From contig NZ_VUME01000005.1 in the NCBI RefSeq assembly GCF_009696325.1, positions 62,001-126,000 of the forward strand: a stretch of 64,000 nucleotides of DNA. The letters run 5' to 3'. The notes beneath the pieces are model-generated. The model was not told the origin of the DNA and made no database searches. It was given only the letters and a program-made list of their open reading frames with translations. Within the stretch, counting starts at the first letter, position 1. Every line of letters starts with the position of its first letter. Positions 52,821 through 60,825 of the stretch are shown here, one piece after another. The translations under genes and the position numbers were made by a program. The DNA is from Collinsella sp. WCA1-178-WT-3 (M1) (GTDB taxonomy: Bacteria; Actinomycetota; Coriobacteriia; Coriobacteriales; Coriobacteriaceae).

Positions 52821-54170
52821 ATGGATACTCCGTTGGGTTCCGTACTCTATATCACGCTTGGCTGCGCCAAGAACGAGGTCGATACCGACCGCATGCGTTC
52901 GCTGCTGACCGCTGCGGGCTACGAGGAGGCATTCGATCCTCAGGATGCCGATATCGCCATTGTCAATACGTGCTCGTTTCTTACCTCGGCGACGTCTGAG
53001 AGCATCGAGACCACGCTCGAGCTCGCTAACGAGGTGCAGGACGGCGTTCGCTCCTGCCCCATTGTCATGTGCGGTTGCGTGCCGTCTCGTTACGGCGACG
53101 ACCTGCCCGACGAGCTGCCCGAGGTCGCGGCATTTGTGAAGGCCGATGAGGAAGACGGTATCGTCTCTGTCATCGATGGCGTTCTTGGTGTGGAGCGTGA
53201 AATCGCTGCCTATATCCCGCAGGTCAAGCGTACCGTCGAGGGCGCTGTCGCCTACGTCAAGATCTCCGATGGCTGCAATCGTTTTTGCAGCTTCTGCATG
53301 ATTCCCTACATTCGCGGTCGCTATCATTCGCGCAATGCCGAAAGCATTATCTCCGAGGTGCGCGACCTGGTTGCCGGAGGTGTGCGCGAGATCGTGCTGA
53401 TCGGCCAGGACACGGGCATTTGGGGCACCGACTTTGCCGATGAGGACGCCGCTGAGGCCTCACCGCGCAATCTGGCGCAGCTGCTGCGCGCCGTCGCCGA
53501 GGCTGTGCGCCCGCACAACGTCTGGGTTCGCGTGCTCTATCTGCAGCCCGAGGGTATGACCGACGAGCTTATCGAGACGATTCGCGATACGCCCGAGGTG
53601 TTGCCCTATATCGATATCCCCGTGCAGCACTGCGACGCGCGCATCCTCAAGGCCATGCGTCGCTCCGGTTCGCGTCAGGAGCTCGAGGAACTGTTCCGCG
53701 ATCTTCGTGATCGTATCCCCGGCATCGTGATTCGCTCCACTGCCATGGTCGGCTTTCCGACCGAGACCGACGACGAGTTCCGTGATCTTATCGACTTTAT
53801 GGACACCGTCGGCTTTGACTATACGAGCGTCTTTGCCTACTCGCGTGAGGAGGGCAGCCTGGCCGCCAATATGGAGGGCCAGGTCGATGAGGAGGTCAAG
53901 CTCGAGCGCGCCCAGGAGGCCATGGATCTGGCCGAGTCGCTGGGTTTTGCCGCCACGGCAGCCCATGTGGGCGAGCGCGCCCAGGTAATCGTCGACGGTA
54001 TCGAGGAGACCGAGGACGGCGCCGAGCTGATCGGTCATGCCTGGTTCCAGGCGCCCGATTCCGATGGCGCGGTGCATCTGGACGCCAGCGAGGCGTCCGT
54101 GGGCGATATTTTGACCGTCGAGTTTACCGATAGCTTCTGCTATGAGCTTATCGGCCATGTTGTGGAGTAG
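52821..54170 (+). CDS. rimO: Ribosomal protein S12 methylthiotransferase RimO
   Basis: Radical SAM enzyme that adds a methylthio group to an aspartate of S12. It has 449 residues. The N-terminal cluster cysteines stand in TLGCAKNEVDTDRM, NTCSFLTSA and CGCVPSRYGD; the radical SAM motif is DGCNRFCSFCMIPYIRGRYH near residue 153. GCAKNEVD separates RimO from MiaB and MtaB. A C-terminal TRAM domain is present (RAQVIVDGIEE). CGAAAGGA stands before the ATG. Confidence 0.94.
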   Translation: MDTPLGSVLYITLGCAKNEVDTDRMRSLLTAAGYEEAFDPQDADIAIVNTCSFLTSATSESIETTLELANEVQDGVRSCPIVMCGCVPSRYGDDLPDELPEVAAFVKADEEDGIVSVIDGVLGVEREIAAYIPQVKRTVEGAVAYVKISDGCNRFCSFCMIPYIRGRYHSRNAESIISEVRDLVAGGVREIVLIGQDTGIWGTDFADEDAAEASPRNLAQLLRAVAEAVRPHNVWVRVLYLQPEGMTDELIETIRDTPEVLPYIDIPVQHCDARILKAMRRSGSRQELEELFRDLRDRIPGIVIRSTAMVGFPTETDDEFRDLIDFMDTVGFDYTSVFAYSREEGSLAANMEGQVDEEVKLERAQEAMDLAESLGFAATAAHVGERAQVIVDGIEETEDGAELIGHAWFQAPDSDGAVHLDASEASVGDILTVEFTDSFCYELIGHVVE

Positions 54171-54179
54171 GAGAGCGTC

Positions 54180-54818
54180 GTGGCAAACGAGAGCAATAAG
54201 GAACTGACGAGCGTTTGGACGCCCGCCAACATCGTGACGTGCGTTCGCATCGTCTTTATTCCGGTGTTCATGATCGTCTCGGCTCTGTCTCACGCGAGCG
54301 TTGCCGGTACGGACTGGAGCACCTTTGACGGCCCGCTCGCCGCCGCTGCCTTCATTCTGTATGTGATCCTGTCGTGCACCGATAAGGTCGACGGCTATCT
54401 GGCGCGCTCACGCAACGAGATCACCGATTTCGGCAAGTTCTTGGACCCCATCGCCGACAAGTTGCTGGTGTTCTCGGCCTTGCTGCTGTTCTTGGATTTT
54501 GGCGCGGTGACCGTGTGGTCCGTGTTCATTATCCTGTTCCGCGAGCTGTTGGTGAGCGCACTTCGCATGGTCGCGAGTGCTGCCGGTGTGGTCGTTGCCG
54601 CCGATAAGCTCGGCAAGTACAAGACGGCGACCACGATGGTCTCCATCTGTGGCTATCTGTGCGTCTTTGCGATGGCCGGTCTTCAGCTGGGGCCGGCGTC
54701 GCTGCTGCTCGGTGTCTATTCGGTGTCGCGCTTCCTGTACGTCATCGCTGTCATTTTGACCATTATCTCGGGTGCCCAGTACTTCTGGAACTGCCGTAAG
54801 ATCGTCTTTTCGGTCTAG
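54180..54818 (+). CDS. pgsA: CDP-diacylglycerol--glycerol-3-phosphate 3-phosphatidyltransferase
   Basis: Membrane enzyme for phosphatidylglycerol phosphate, 212 residues. The CDP-alcohol phosphatidyltransferase motif is CTDKVDGYLARSRNEITDFG then KFLDPIADK near residues 65 to 95, with all aspartates kept. About five hydrophobic segments are present. The GTG start lies 9 bases after rimO; AGGAGAG precedes it. Its substrate comes from CdsA, encoded at 6687. The rimO-pgsA-cinA-recA order is common in Gram-positive bacteria. Confidence 0.93.
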   Translation: MANESNKELTSVWTPANIVTCVRIVFIPVFMIVSALSHASVAGTDWSTFDGPLAAAAFILYVILSCTDKVDGYLARSRNEITDFGKFLDPIADKLLVFSALLLFLDFGAVTVWSVFIILFRELLVSALRMVASAAGVVVAADKLGKYKTATTMVSICGYLCVFAMAGLQLGPASLLLGVYSVSRFLYVIAVILTIISGAQYFWNCRKIVFSV

Positions 54819-54824
54819 GTCCTG

Positions 54825-55361
54825 GTGGGTATGACGGAGTCTTATTTGCACATCGCCGCAAACAACGAGGAGCTGGCGCGCGATATTGTCGAGCGCGCGA
54901 GTGCCCGTGGCGTGACGGTGTCGACGGCGGAGTCGCTGACGGCGGGCATGATCGCCTCGACGATTGCCGATATCCCGGGTGCCTCGGCGGTGCTTCGTGG
55001 CGGTGCGGTGACCTACTGCGATGAGATCAAACATCGCGTGCTCGGCGTCGAGCAGGAAACGCTCGATCGGTTTAGCGCCGTGTCGCATCAGACGGCGCGT
55101 GAGATGGCCGCGGGCTCGTTGGACCTCTATCAGAGCGATGTCGCCGTGAGCGCAACGGGCTACGCTGGGCCCGGCGGCGGTACCGAGCAAGACCCCGCCG
55201 GCACGTTCTATATCGGCTGGGCGTATCGCGCGGCCGATGGGAAAGCGACGGTCGTTGAGTCTGCGCGCTGTCACTACGAGGGTGATCGGTCGTGCGTCCG
55301 TGCCTATGCGGTCGCTGAGGCTTTGGAACGCATTGTCCGCGTGCTCAATTCCATGGAATAG
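54825..55361 (+). CDS. CinA C-terminal domain protein (nicotinamide-nucleotide amidohydrolase)
   Basis: A 178-residue stand-alone CinA-C/PncC domain that deamidates NMN to recycle pyridine nucleotide. STAESLTAGMIASTIADIPG near residue 33, SATGYAGPGGGTEQDPAGTF near 105 and the Ala/Glu-rich C-terminal helix are typical. The N-terminal molybdopterin-binding-like half of full CinA is missing, as in E. coli YgaD. Start is GTG 54825 or ATG 54831; neither has a strong ribosome-binding site. It precedes recA, as cinA does in competent Gram-positive bacteria. Confidence 0.9.
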   Translation: MGMTESYLHIAANNEELARDIVERASARGVTVSTAESLTAGMIASTIADIPGASAVLRGGAVTYCDEIKHRVLGVEQETLDRFSAVSHQTAREMAAGSLDLYQSDVAVSATGYAGPGGGTEQDPAGTFYIGWAYRAADGKATVVESARCHYEGDRSCVRAYAVAEALERIVRVLNSME

Positions 55362-55368
55362 ACGTGTT

Positions 55369-55392
55369 TTAAGGGGCCTTAGGGCCCCTTAA
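55369..55392 (+). terminator. Hairpin after the CinA-like gene
   Basis: TTAAGGGGCC at 55369-55378 pairs perfectly with GGCCCCTTAA at 55383-55392. The T-rich tail is short, so termination may be partial. Confidence 0.6.
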
Positions 55393-55490
55393 TTGTGGAG
55401 ATAGGGACCTTTGGCAAGGAATGCGCTTGCGCAGGCACATGTCTTTAATTTGTACAAGCACTCGTATTTGCGATTGGCATGGTCAAGCGT

Positions 55491-55520
55491 TTGGTCGGTG
55501 ATTGGTCGGCGTTTGGTCGG
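55491..55520 (+). repeat. Three phased TTGGTCGG direct repeats upstream of recA
   Basis: TTGGTCGG occurs at 55491-55498, 55502-55509 and 55513-55520, at exactly 11-base steps, about one DNA turn. It lies 40 to 70 bases upstream of the recA -35. Possible cooperative protein site. Confidence 0.5.
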
Positions 55521-55559
55521 GTTTTGGAATGGACGGGTGCATATGATGAACCTGAACGG

Positions 55560-55588
55560 TTGACCACGAACAGCCGTTCGTTTATCAT
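55560..55588 (+). promoter_or_regulatory. recA promoter with LexA (SOS) box in the spacer
   Basis: TTGACC at 55560-55565 and TATCAT at 55583-55588 are 17 bases apart. Between them CGAACAGCCGTTCG (55567-55580) is a perfect match to the Gram-positive LexA box CGAAC-N4-GTTCG. Bound LexA would block polymerase directly, so recA and probably recX are DNA-damage inducible. Confidence 0.88.
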
Positions 55589-55618
55589 CGATTCAGGTTG
55601 TTAAGAGGAGGGCTATTC

Positions 55619-56767
55619 ATGGCCAAGAATTCAGGTCCCGTACGTACCGTTCATACGCGCACGACGGGTAAAGAGCGCGACGAGATGATCGCCACTACCA
55701 AGGCCGAGATCGAGAAGAAGTTCGGCCAGGGTTCTATTATGAGGTATGGCGACGGCGGTCCCGAGCTCGAGGTCGAGGCTATTCCGACGGGCTCTCTGGC
55801 GCTCGATGCCGCCTTGGGTATCGGCGGCGTGCCGCGCGGCCGTATCGTTGAGATTTATGGCCCCGAGTCCTCCGGTAAGACAACGCTTTCGCTCGAGATT
55901 CTTGCAGAGGCGCAGGCCATGGGCGGTGTCGTGGCTTTTATCGACGCTGAGCATGCGCTTGATCCCACCTACGCCGCGCGCATCGGCGTCGATATCGACG
56001 AGGTGCTGATTTCCCAGCCCGATACGGGCGAACAGGCGCTCGAGATCGTTGACATGCTTGTGCGTTCCGGTGCCATCGACGCCATCGTCGTCGACTCTGT
56101 TGCCGCTTTGACTCCGCGTGCCGAAATCGAGGGCGAGATCGGTGACACGACGGTGGGTCTGCAGGCTCGCTTGATGAGTCAGGCGCTCCGCAAGCTCGCC
56201 GGCTCGCTTGCCAAGTCCAACACAACCTGCATCTTCATTAACCAATTGCGCGAGAAGATCGGCGTCATGTTCGGCAACCCCGAGACCACCACAGGTGGCC
56301 GCGCACTCAAGTTCTTCTCTTCCGTGCGTATCGATATTCGCAAAATCGATACCATCAAGCTCAAGGACGAGGTTATCGGCAATCGCGTACGTGCCAAGGT
56401 CGTTAAGAACAAGGTGGCTGCTCCGTTCCGCTCGGCCGAATTTGACATCATGTATGGCACCGGCATTTCTAAAGAGGGCTCGATTCTGGATATGGCTGTC
56501 GAGTGCGGCATATGCAAAAAGATGGGGTCTTGGTTTGCCTATGGTGAGGACAAACTCGGCAACGGTCGCGAGGCCGCTAAGACGTTCCTGCGCGAGCATC
56601 CCGATTGCGCCGACGAGATCGAGCACAAGGTTCGCCTTGCCTGCGGTCTTGAGTATGACGATGATGCCCCCTCCGAGGTTGAGTTGACCGATCAGCCCGC
56701 CCCCGAGGAGTTTGACGAGCTGTATGCCATCGATGGCTCCGCGATGCTCGACGATGACGACGAGTAA
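55619..56767 (+). CDS. recA: Recombinase RecA
   Basis: Strand-exchange ATPase and LexA co-protease, 382 residues. Walker A is GPESSGKT at 81 to 88, with IDAEHALDP near 108, Walker [18 protein letters not shown] near 155, loop L2 with [20 protein letters not shown] near 220 and an acidic C-terminal tail ending in DDDDE. The N-terminal extension is about 15 residues longer than in E. coli. GAGGAGG lies about 8 bases before the ATG at 55619. recX follows after 11 bases. Confidence 0.97.
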   Translation: MAKNSGPVRTVHTRTTGKERDEMIATTKAEIEKKFGQGSIMRYGDGGPELEVEAIPTGSLALDAALGIGGVPRGRIVEIYGPESSGKTTLSLEILAEAQAMGGVVAFIDAEHALDPTYAARIGVDIDEVLISQPDTGEQALEIVDMLVRSGAIDAIVVDSVAALTPRAEIEGEIGDTTVGLQARLMSQALRKLAGSLAKSNTTCIFINQLREKIGVMFGNPETTTGGRALKFFSSVRIDIRKIDTIKLKDEVIGNRVRAKVVKNKVAAPFRSAEFDIMYGTGISKEGSILDMAVECGICKKMGSWFAYGEDKLGNGREAAKTFLREHPDCADEIEHKVRLACGLEYDDDAPSEVELTDQPAPEEFDELYAIDGSAMLDDDDE

Positions 56768-56778
56768 CGGATGCCGAC

Positions 56779-57471
56779 ATGTCGTATACGGTGACCGAGG
56801 CTAGGGTCGTTTTTCCGGATAAGAAGACGGCCTCCTCGTTCTCGAGCGGTTATGCGTCTAAAAAGCCCTGTGCACATATCGATTGCGATCTGGAGGGCGG
56901 TTTTGAACGGTCCATTTGGATTCCCGTGCGTGTGGCACGTGTGTACGTTCAGAACCGTCTCGATCTTCCCTGCGACTGGGATGACTTTCGCGAGGCGGTG
57001 CAGCTTATCGAATGCAAATGTGCGCTCACCATGGTGACCGAGATGCTTTCACGTCGCGATCATGCTACAGGCGAGGTGCGCGATAAGTTGGCGCGCTATG
57101 GCTTTCGTCAGCCCGCGATCGACTTTGCCGTCAATCGTGCCATCGAGTATCGTTTTTTAGATGAGAACCGCTTTTGCTCGTACTTTATCGAGGAGCGTAA
57201 GCGTCGTGGTTGGGGACAGCGCAAAATCGAGACTGAACTCAAGCGTCGCCATGTTGCACTTGATGAGATTCCAGGGTATCCCGAGGCTTATTTTGCCGAG
57301 GATGACGACTTGGCTCGCGCATCGGCTTTGCTCGCTAAGCGTCGCGTTCCCGAGGCACGTGCATTCGAAAAGCTCGTCAGATTTTTGATGGGCAAGGGCT
57401 TTTCCTATCACATTGCCGCCGATGCCGTTAAGGCGCGCCTCGATGCCTTAAGCGAGAAATGCGACGTTTAA
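56779..57471 (+). CDS. recX: Regulatory protein RecX
   Basis: Modulator of RecA filaments, 230 residues. The three-helix repeats begin near residue 88 (ALTMVTEMLSRRDHATGEVRDKL by position; then FRQPAIDFAVNRAIEYRFLDENRF, and KRRGWGQRKIETELKRR). The first 85 residues are not typical of short RecX proteins and contain no clear motif. Its place after recA under the same SOS-controlled promoter supports the call. Confidence 0.9.
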   Translation: MSYTVTEARVVFPDKKTASSFSSGYASKKPCAHIDCDLEGGFERSIWIPVRVARVYVQNRLDLPCDWDDFREAVQLIECKCALTMVTEMLSRRDHATGEVRDKLARYGFRQPAIDFAVNRAIEYRFLDENRFCSYFIEERKRRGWGQRKIETELKRRHVALDEIPGYPEAYFAEDDDLARASALLAKRRVPEARAFEKLVRFLMGKGFSYHIAADAVKARLDALSEKCDV

Positions 57472-57533
57472 GCATGCGCACGTTACGCTCCTGCCGTTCA
57501 CCGCTCGATAGGCGCCGTGCTGGGTGCGTTAAT

Positions 57534-57562
57534 TTGACAGTTGTTGCGGTTCAACGTAGGAT
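57534..57562 (+). promoter_or_regulatory. Promoter of rny
   Basis: TTGACA at 57534-57539 and TAGGAT at 57557-57562 with a 17-base spacer. Transcription would start near 57569, giving a leader of about 160 bases. Confidence 0.75.
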
Positions 57563-57667
57563 AATTACTGTCATTTGCATTGTGATATGTGCTCATCTGC
57601 GATGAGTTTGTTTATATGTTTATCTGTATCCGACCCGCATAAGCTGCGCCCATATTACTCAAATGTC

Positions 57668-57696
57668 GCGAGCCGTTCGTATGGACGGTTCGCTTT
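57668..57696 (+). other. Hairpin in the rny leader, possible attenuator
   Basis: GCGAGCCGT at 57668-57676 pairs with ACGGTTCGC at 57685-57693 (one GU pair), followed by TTTGTTG. It may be a weak terminator or an RNase-sensitive autoregulatory site. Confidence 0.4.
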
Positions 57697-57728
57697 GTTG
57701 TGTAACGAATCCATAAAAAGGAGTGAGC

Positions 57729-59282
57729 ATGCCGCCTATCATTGCAGCGCTCGTTGGCATTGTTTTGGGTGCCATCGTCGCCATTGCCTACATGCGCACC
57801 GCCAAGCAGGGTAGTCTTCACGAGGCCGAAGAAAAGATTCAGTCGGCACACGCGCAGGCAGAGTCCCTGATCGGTGATGCTAAACGTCAGGCCGAGACCC
57901 TCAAAAAAGAGGCTCTGCTCGAGGCTAAGGAAGAGATCATCAAGAACAAACAGGCCGCCGAGGCCGAGGACAAGCAGCGTAAGAGCGAGATTCGCGCGCT
58001 CGAAAATCGCGTGATGCAGCGCGAGGAATCGCTCGACCGACGCAACGATGCGCTCGACAAGCGCGAGCATCAGCTGTCCAGCCAGGCCGGTCAGGTCGAG
58101 AAGCGCTCTCGCGAACTTGAGGAGCTTTGCGCCAAGCAGACCTCCGAGCTCGAGCGTATTGCCGACCTTACGCGCGAGGATGCTCACAAGGAGCTGCTCG
58201 ACAAGGTCCGCGGCGAGGTTACCCATGAGGCGGCCACCATCATCCGTGAGTCCGAGCAACAGGTCCGCGCCGAGTGCCACAAGACCGCTCAGGAGATTCT
58301 CTCCCTGGCGATCCAGCGCTGTGCCGCCGACCATACCGCCGAGGTCACCGTCACGTCCGTTCATATTCCCTCCGATGACCTTAAGGGCCGCATCATCGGT
58401 CGCGAGGGTCGTAACATCCGTACTTTCGAGCAGGTTTCCGGCGTCAACCTTGTGATCGACGACACCCCCGAGACTGTCGTGCTTTCGAGCTTTGATCCGG
58501 TCCGTCGTGAGACGGCCCGCGTGGCGCTCGAGAACCTCATTGCCGACGGTCGTATTCACCCCGCCCGCATCGAGGAGATGTACCACAAGGCCGCTGACTT
58601 GGTTCAGCAGCGTGTGCTCGAAGCCGGCGAGCAGGCCGCCTTCGATACCGGTATCCACGACCTGCATCCCGAGATCGTCAAAACCCTGGGCGCTCTGCGC
58701 TACCGCACCTCGTTTGGTCAGAACGTGCTACAGCACTCGCTTGAGGTCTCCGACCTGTGTGGCATCATGGCCTCCGAGCTTGGTCTGGATGTTGTGACCG
58801 CCAAGCGCGCGGGTCTTCTGCATGACCTGGGCAAGGCCATCGACCACGACGTTGAGGGTCCGCATGCTGTGATTGGCGCCGAGCTTGCCCGCCGTTATGG
58901 CGAGAAGCCCGTTATCGTCCACGCAATCGAGGCCCATCATGCCGATGTCGACCCCAACACGGTGCTCGACGTTCTGGTCCAGGCTGCCGATGCTGTTTCC
59001 GCTTCTCGTCCCGGCGCCCGTCGCGAGTCGGCCGAGAGCTACATCAAGCGCCTTGAGAAGCTCGAGGAGATTGCCAACTCTCATGACGGCGTCGAGCGTA
59101 CCTATGCTATGCAGGCCGGTCGCGAGGTCCATGTCATGGTTCAGCCGGACAAGATTTCCGATGCCCAGTCCACGGTGCTTGCGCACGATATCGCCCATCA
59201 GATCGAGGAAGAGATGGAGTATCCCGGTCAGGTGCGCGTTGTCGTGATTCGCGAGAGCCGTGCCGTCGATATCGCTAAATAA
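57729..59282 (+). CDS. rny: Ribonuclease Y
   Basis: Membrane-tethered endoribonuclease that starts mRNA decay, 517 residues. One N-terminal membrane segment ([19 protein letters not shown]) is followed by a coiled coil to about residue 190, a KH domain ([21 protein letters not shown] near 218) and an HD domain with histidines in [10 protein letters not shown] near 336 and the HD pair in [10 protein letters not shown] at 365-366. AAAGGAG lies 5 bases before the ATG at 57729. The order recA-recX-rny-x-spoVS-miaB mirrors Bacillus recA-rny-ymdB-spoVS-miaB. Confidence 0.96.
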   Translation: MPPIIAALVGIVLGAIVAIAYMRTAKQGSLHEAEEKIQSAHAQAESLIGDAKRQAETLKKEALLEAKEEIIKNKQAAEAEDKQRKSEIRALENRVMQREESLDRRNDALDKREHQLSSQAGQVEKRSRELEELCAKQTSELERIADLTREDAHKELLDKVRGEVTHEAATIIRESEQQVRAECHKTAQEILSLAIQRCAADHTAEVTVTSVHIPSDDLKGRIIGREGRNIRTFEQVSGVNLVIDDTPETVVLSSFDPVRRETARVALENLIADGRIHPARIEEMYHKAADLVQQRVLEAGEQAAFDTGIHDLHPEIVKTLGALRYRTSFGQNVLQHSLEVSDLCGIMASELGLDVVTAKRAGLLHDLGKAIDHDVEGPHAVIGAELARRYGEKPVIVHAIEAHHADVDPNTVLDVLVQAADAVSASRPGARRESAESYIKRLEKLEEIANSHDGVERTYAMQAGREVHVMVQPDKISDAQSTVLAHDIAHQIEEEMEYPGQVRVVVIRESRAVDIAK

Positions 59283-59283
59283 C

Positions 59284-60369
59284 ATGAACGACGCGAACGA
59301 GCTCATCTCATTTATCGCGTCGATGTCGGGGGAGGGCAACCTTCGCGTCGAGGAAAACCTTGGCGAGGGGTATGTCCGCCTCCGCGTTTCGGAGGCCGAG
59401 CGCCGTCAGGCCAAGCATGACATTCAGCATGTAGAGGACATTGTCATCGAGATGCTGCGTAATGCTCGCGATGCCGGAGCCGATAAGGTCTATCTAGCCA
59501 CGACCAAGGAGGAGGGTGTTCGTACCCTCCTCTTCCTGGATAACGGTTCGGGTGTGCCGCAGGATATGCAGGAGCGTATCTTCGATGCCCGTGTCACCTC
59601 CAAGCTCGAGAGCATGAAGATGGACCGTTGGGGTGTTCACGGTCGTGGTATGGCGCTGTTCTCTATCAAGCAGAACACCGATGAGGCACGCGTTGTTACG
59701 TCGGGCGTCGATTTGGGCTCAGCGTTTAAGGTGTGCGTTGATACCGATCGCTTAGGCGAGCGCGCCGACCAGTCGAGCTGGCCTCAGGCGGTTAAAGACG
59801 AAGACGGCCGCTATGTATGCGCTCGCGGTCCTCACAACATCATTCGCGCAGCCTGCGAGTTTGCCCTTGAGGAGCTGCGCGACTGCGACGTGTATCTGGG
59901 CTCTCCGTCCGAGATCGCTGCGACCCTGTACGCCCAGGCTTCCAGTCGTCTCGATACGTCACGCCTGCTCTTTATCGATGACGAGTGTGAGCTTCCGGTT
60001 ATCGATCGTTTAGGTCTCGCTTCGGATGCCGAGGATTTTATCCGGATTTGCTCCGGGCTGGGTCTCGAGATGTCCGAGCGTACTGCCCACCGTATTCTGT
60101 CAGGACAGATTAAGCCCGTTCGCGGTGTGTGCGCGCGTCTGCTGCGCGAGCGCGATTCCACCTCGCAATTGCCGGCTCCAGTCGATCTTGCCAAGGACCG
60201 TCGAGGCCTCCGCATTGCCAAGGATGACATGGCGCAGTTTTCGCGTGCTGTTGAGCGCGACTTCAATGACCTCGCCGCCCGGTATTACCTCAATCTGTGC
60301 GGCGACCCTAAGATTCGCGTTTCACGTGATCGCATCACCGTGACGTTCGATCTTGCCAAAGAGGAGTAG
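59284..60369 (+). CDS. GHKL-family ATP-binding protein of unknown function
   Basis: A 361-residue soluble protein. The N-terminal half has a Bergerat ATP-binding fold: N box around E56, N60 and D63 (EMLRNARDAGADKVYL), G1 box DNGSG at 86-90 and a G2-like lid GVHGRGMALFSIK at 117-129. This pattern is shared by MutL, Hsp90, gyrase B and histidine kinases. No membrane segment, dimerisation helix or phospho-acceptor histidine motif typical of sensor kinases is visible. The C-terminal 200 residues match nothing I recognise. It starts one base after the rny stop, so it is probably coupled to RNase Y, and occupies the place of ymdB in Bacillus. Confidence 0.8.
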   Translation: MNDANELISFIASMSGEGNLRVEENLGEGYVRLRVSEAERRQAKHDIQHVEDIVIEMLRNARDAGADKVYLATTKEEGVRTLLFLDNGSGVPQDMQERIFDARVTSKLESMKMDRWGVHGRGMALFSIKQNTDEARVVTSGVDLGSAFKVCVDTDRLGERADQSSWPQAVKDEDGRYVCARGPHNIIRAACEFALEELRDCDVYLGSPSEIAATLYAQASSRLDTSRLLFIDDECELPVIDRLGLASDAEDFIRICSGLGLEMSERTAHRILSGQIKPVRGVCARLLRERDSTSQLPAPVDLAKDRRGLRIAKDDMAQFSRAVERDFNDLAARYYLNLCGDPKIRVSRDRITVTFDLAKEE

Positions 60370-60443
60370 CATCTTTACCGAGTCCGCTCGGTACGATACA
60401 GTTATTGCAGTTAAAACGTACTTTTAAACGCAGGAGTTTCTTC

Positions 60444-60761
60444 ATGGATTGCCTGAAGGTATCAAGCAAATCATCGCCCGCGTCCGTTGCCGGCGCCATT
60501 GCCGGTATGGTCAAAGATGGCGTTCCCGTCAACATTCAGTGCGTCGGTGCCGGCGCCGTCAACCAGGCCATAAAGGCCGTTGCCATTGCGCGAGGTTTTT
60601 TGATTCCGACTGGCTTTGATGTCTCTTGTGCGCCGGTGTTCTCTGACATCCTCATTAACGGGGAGTCTCGCACGGCAATCCGTCTCTCTATCTACGTTCA
60701 CCAGATTAATCGGGCTGCTATGGACAATGTCGTCATGGACGACGTTAAGCCTGTTGCGTAA
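60444..60761 (+). CDS. spoVS: Stage V sporulation protein S (SpoVS), Alba-like
   Basis: Small Alba-fold nucleic-acid-binding protein of 105 residues, against 86 in Bacillus. It keeps LKVSSKSSPASVAGAIAG, GAGAVNQAIKAVAIARGF and the C-terminal part RTAIRLSIYVHQ, then a 16-residue tail. In Bacillus it affects septation and spore coat stages; here it appears in a lineage not known to sporulate, so a general role in RNA or DNA binding is likelier. AGGAG lies about 9 bases before the ATG. Confidence 0.93.
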   Translation: MDCLKVSSKSSPASVAGAIAGMVKDGVPVNIQCVGAGAVNQAIKAVAIARGFLIPTGFDVSCAPVFSDILINGESRTAIRLSIYVHQINRAAMDNVVMDDVKPVA

Positions 60762-60825
60762 GCGAGTTTTCGCACGTTTGTAGCACCTTTGTGCCCCGTC
60801 GATATCATCGTTAGGATGTAAGCTC

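Noticed and set aside
57575-57814. Possible small gene in the rny leader
   Set aside because: It has no ribosome-binding site, runs into rny in another frame and its Cys/His-rich translation arises from the leader and shifted rny sequence.
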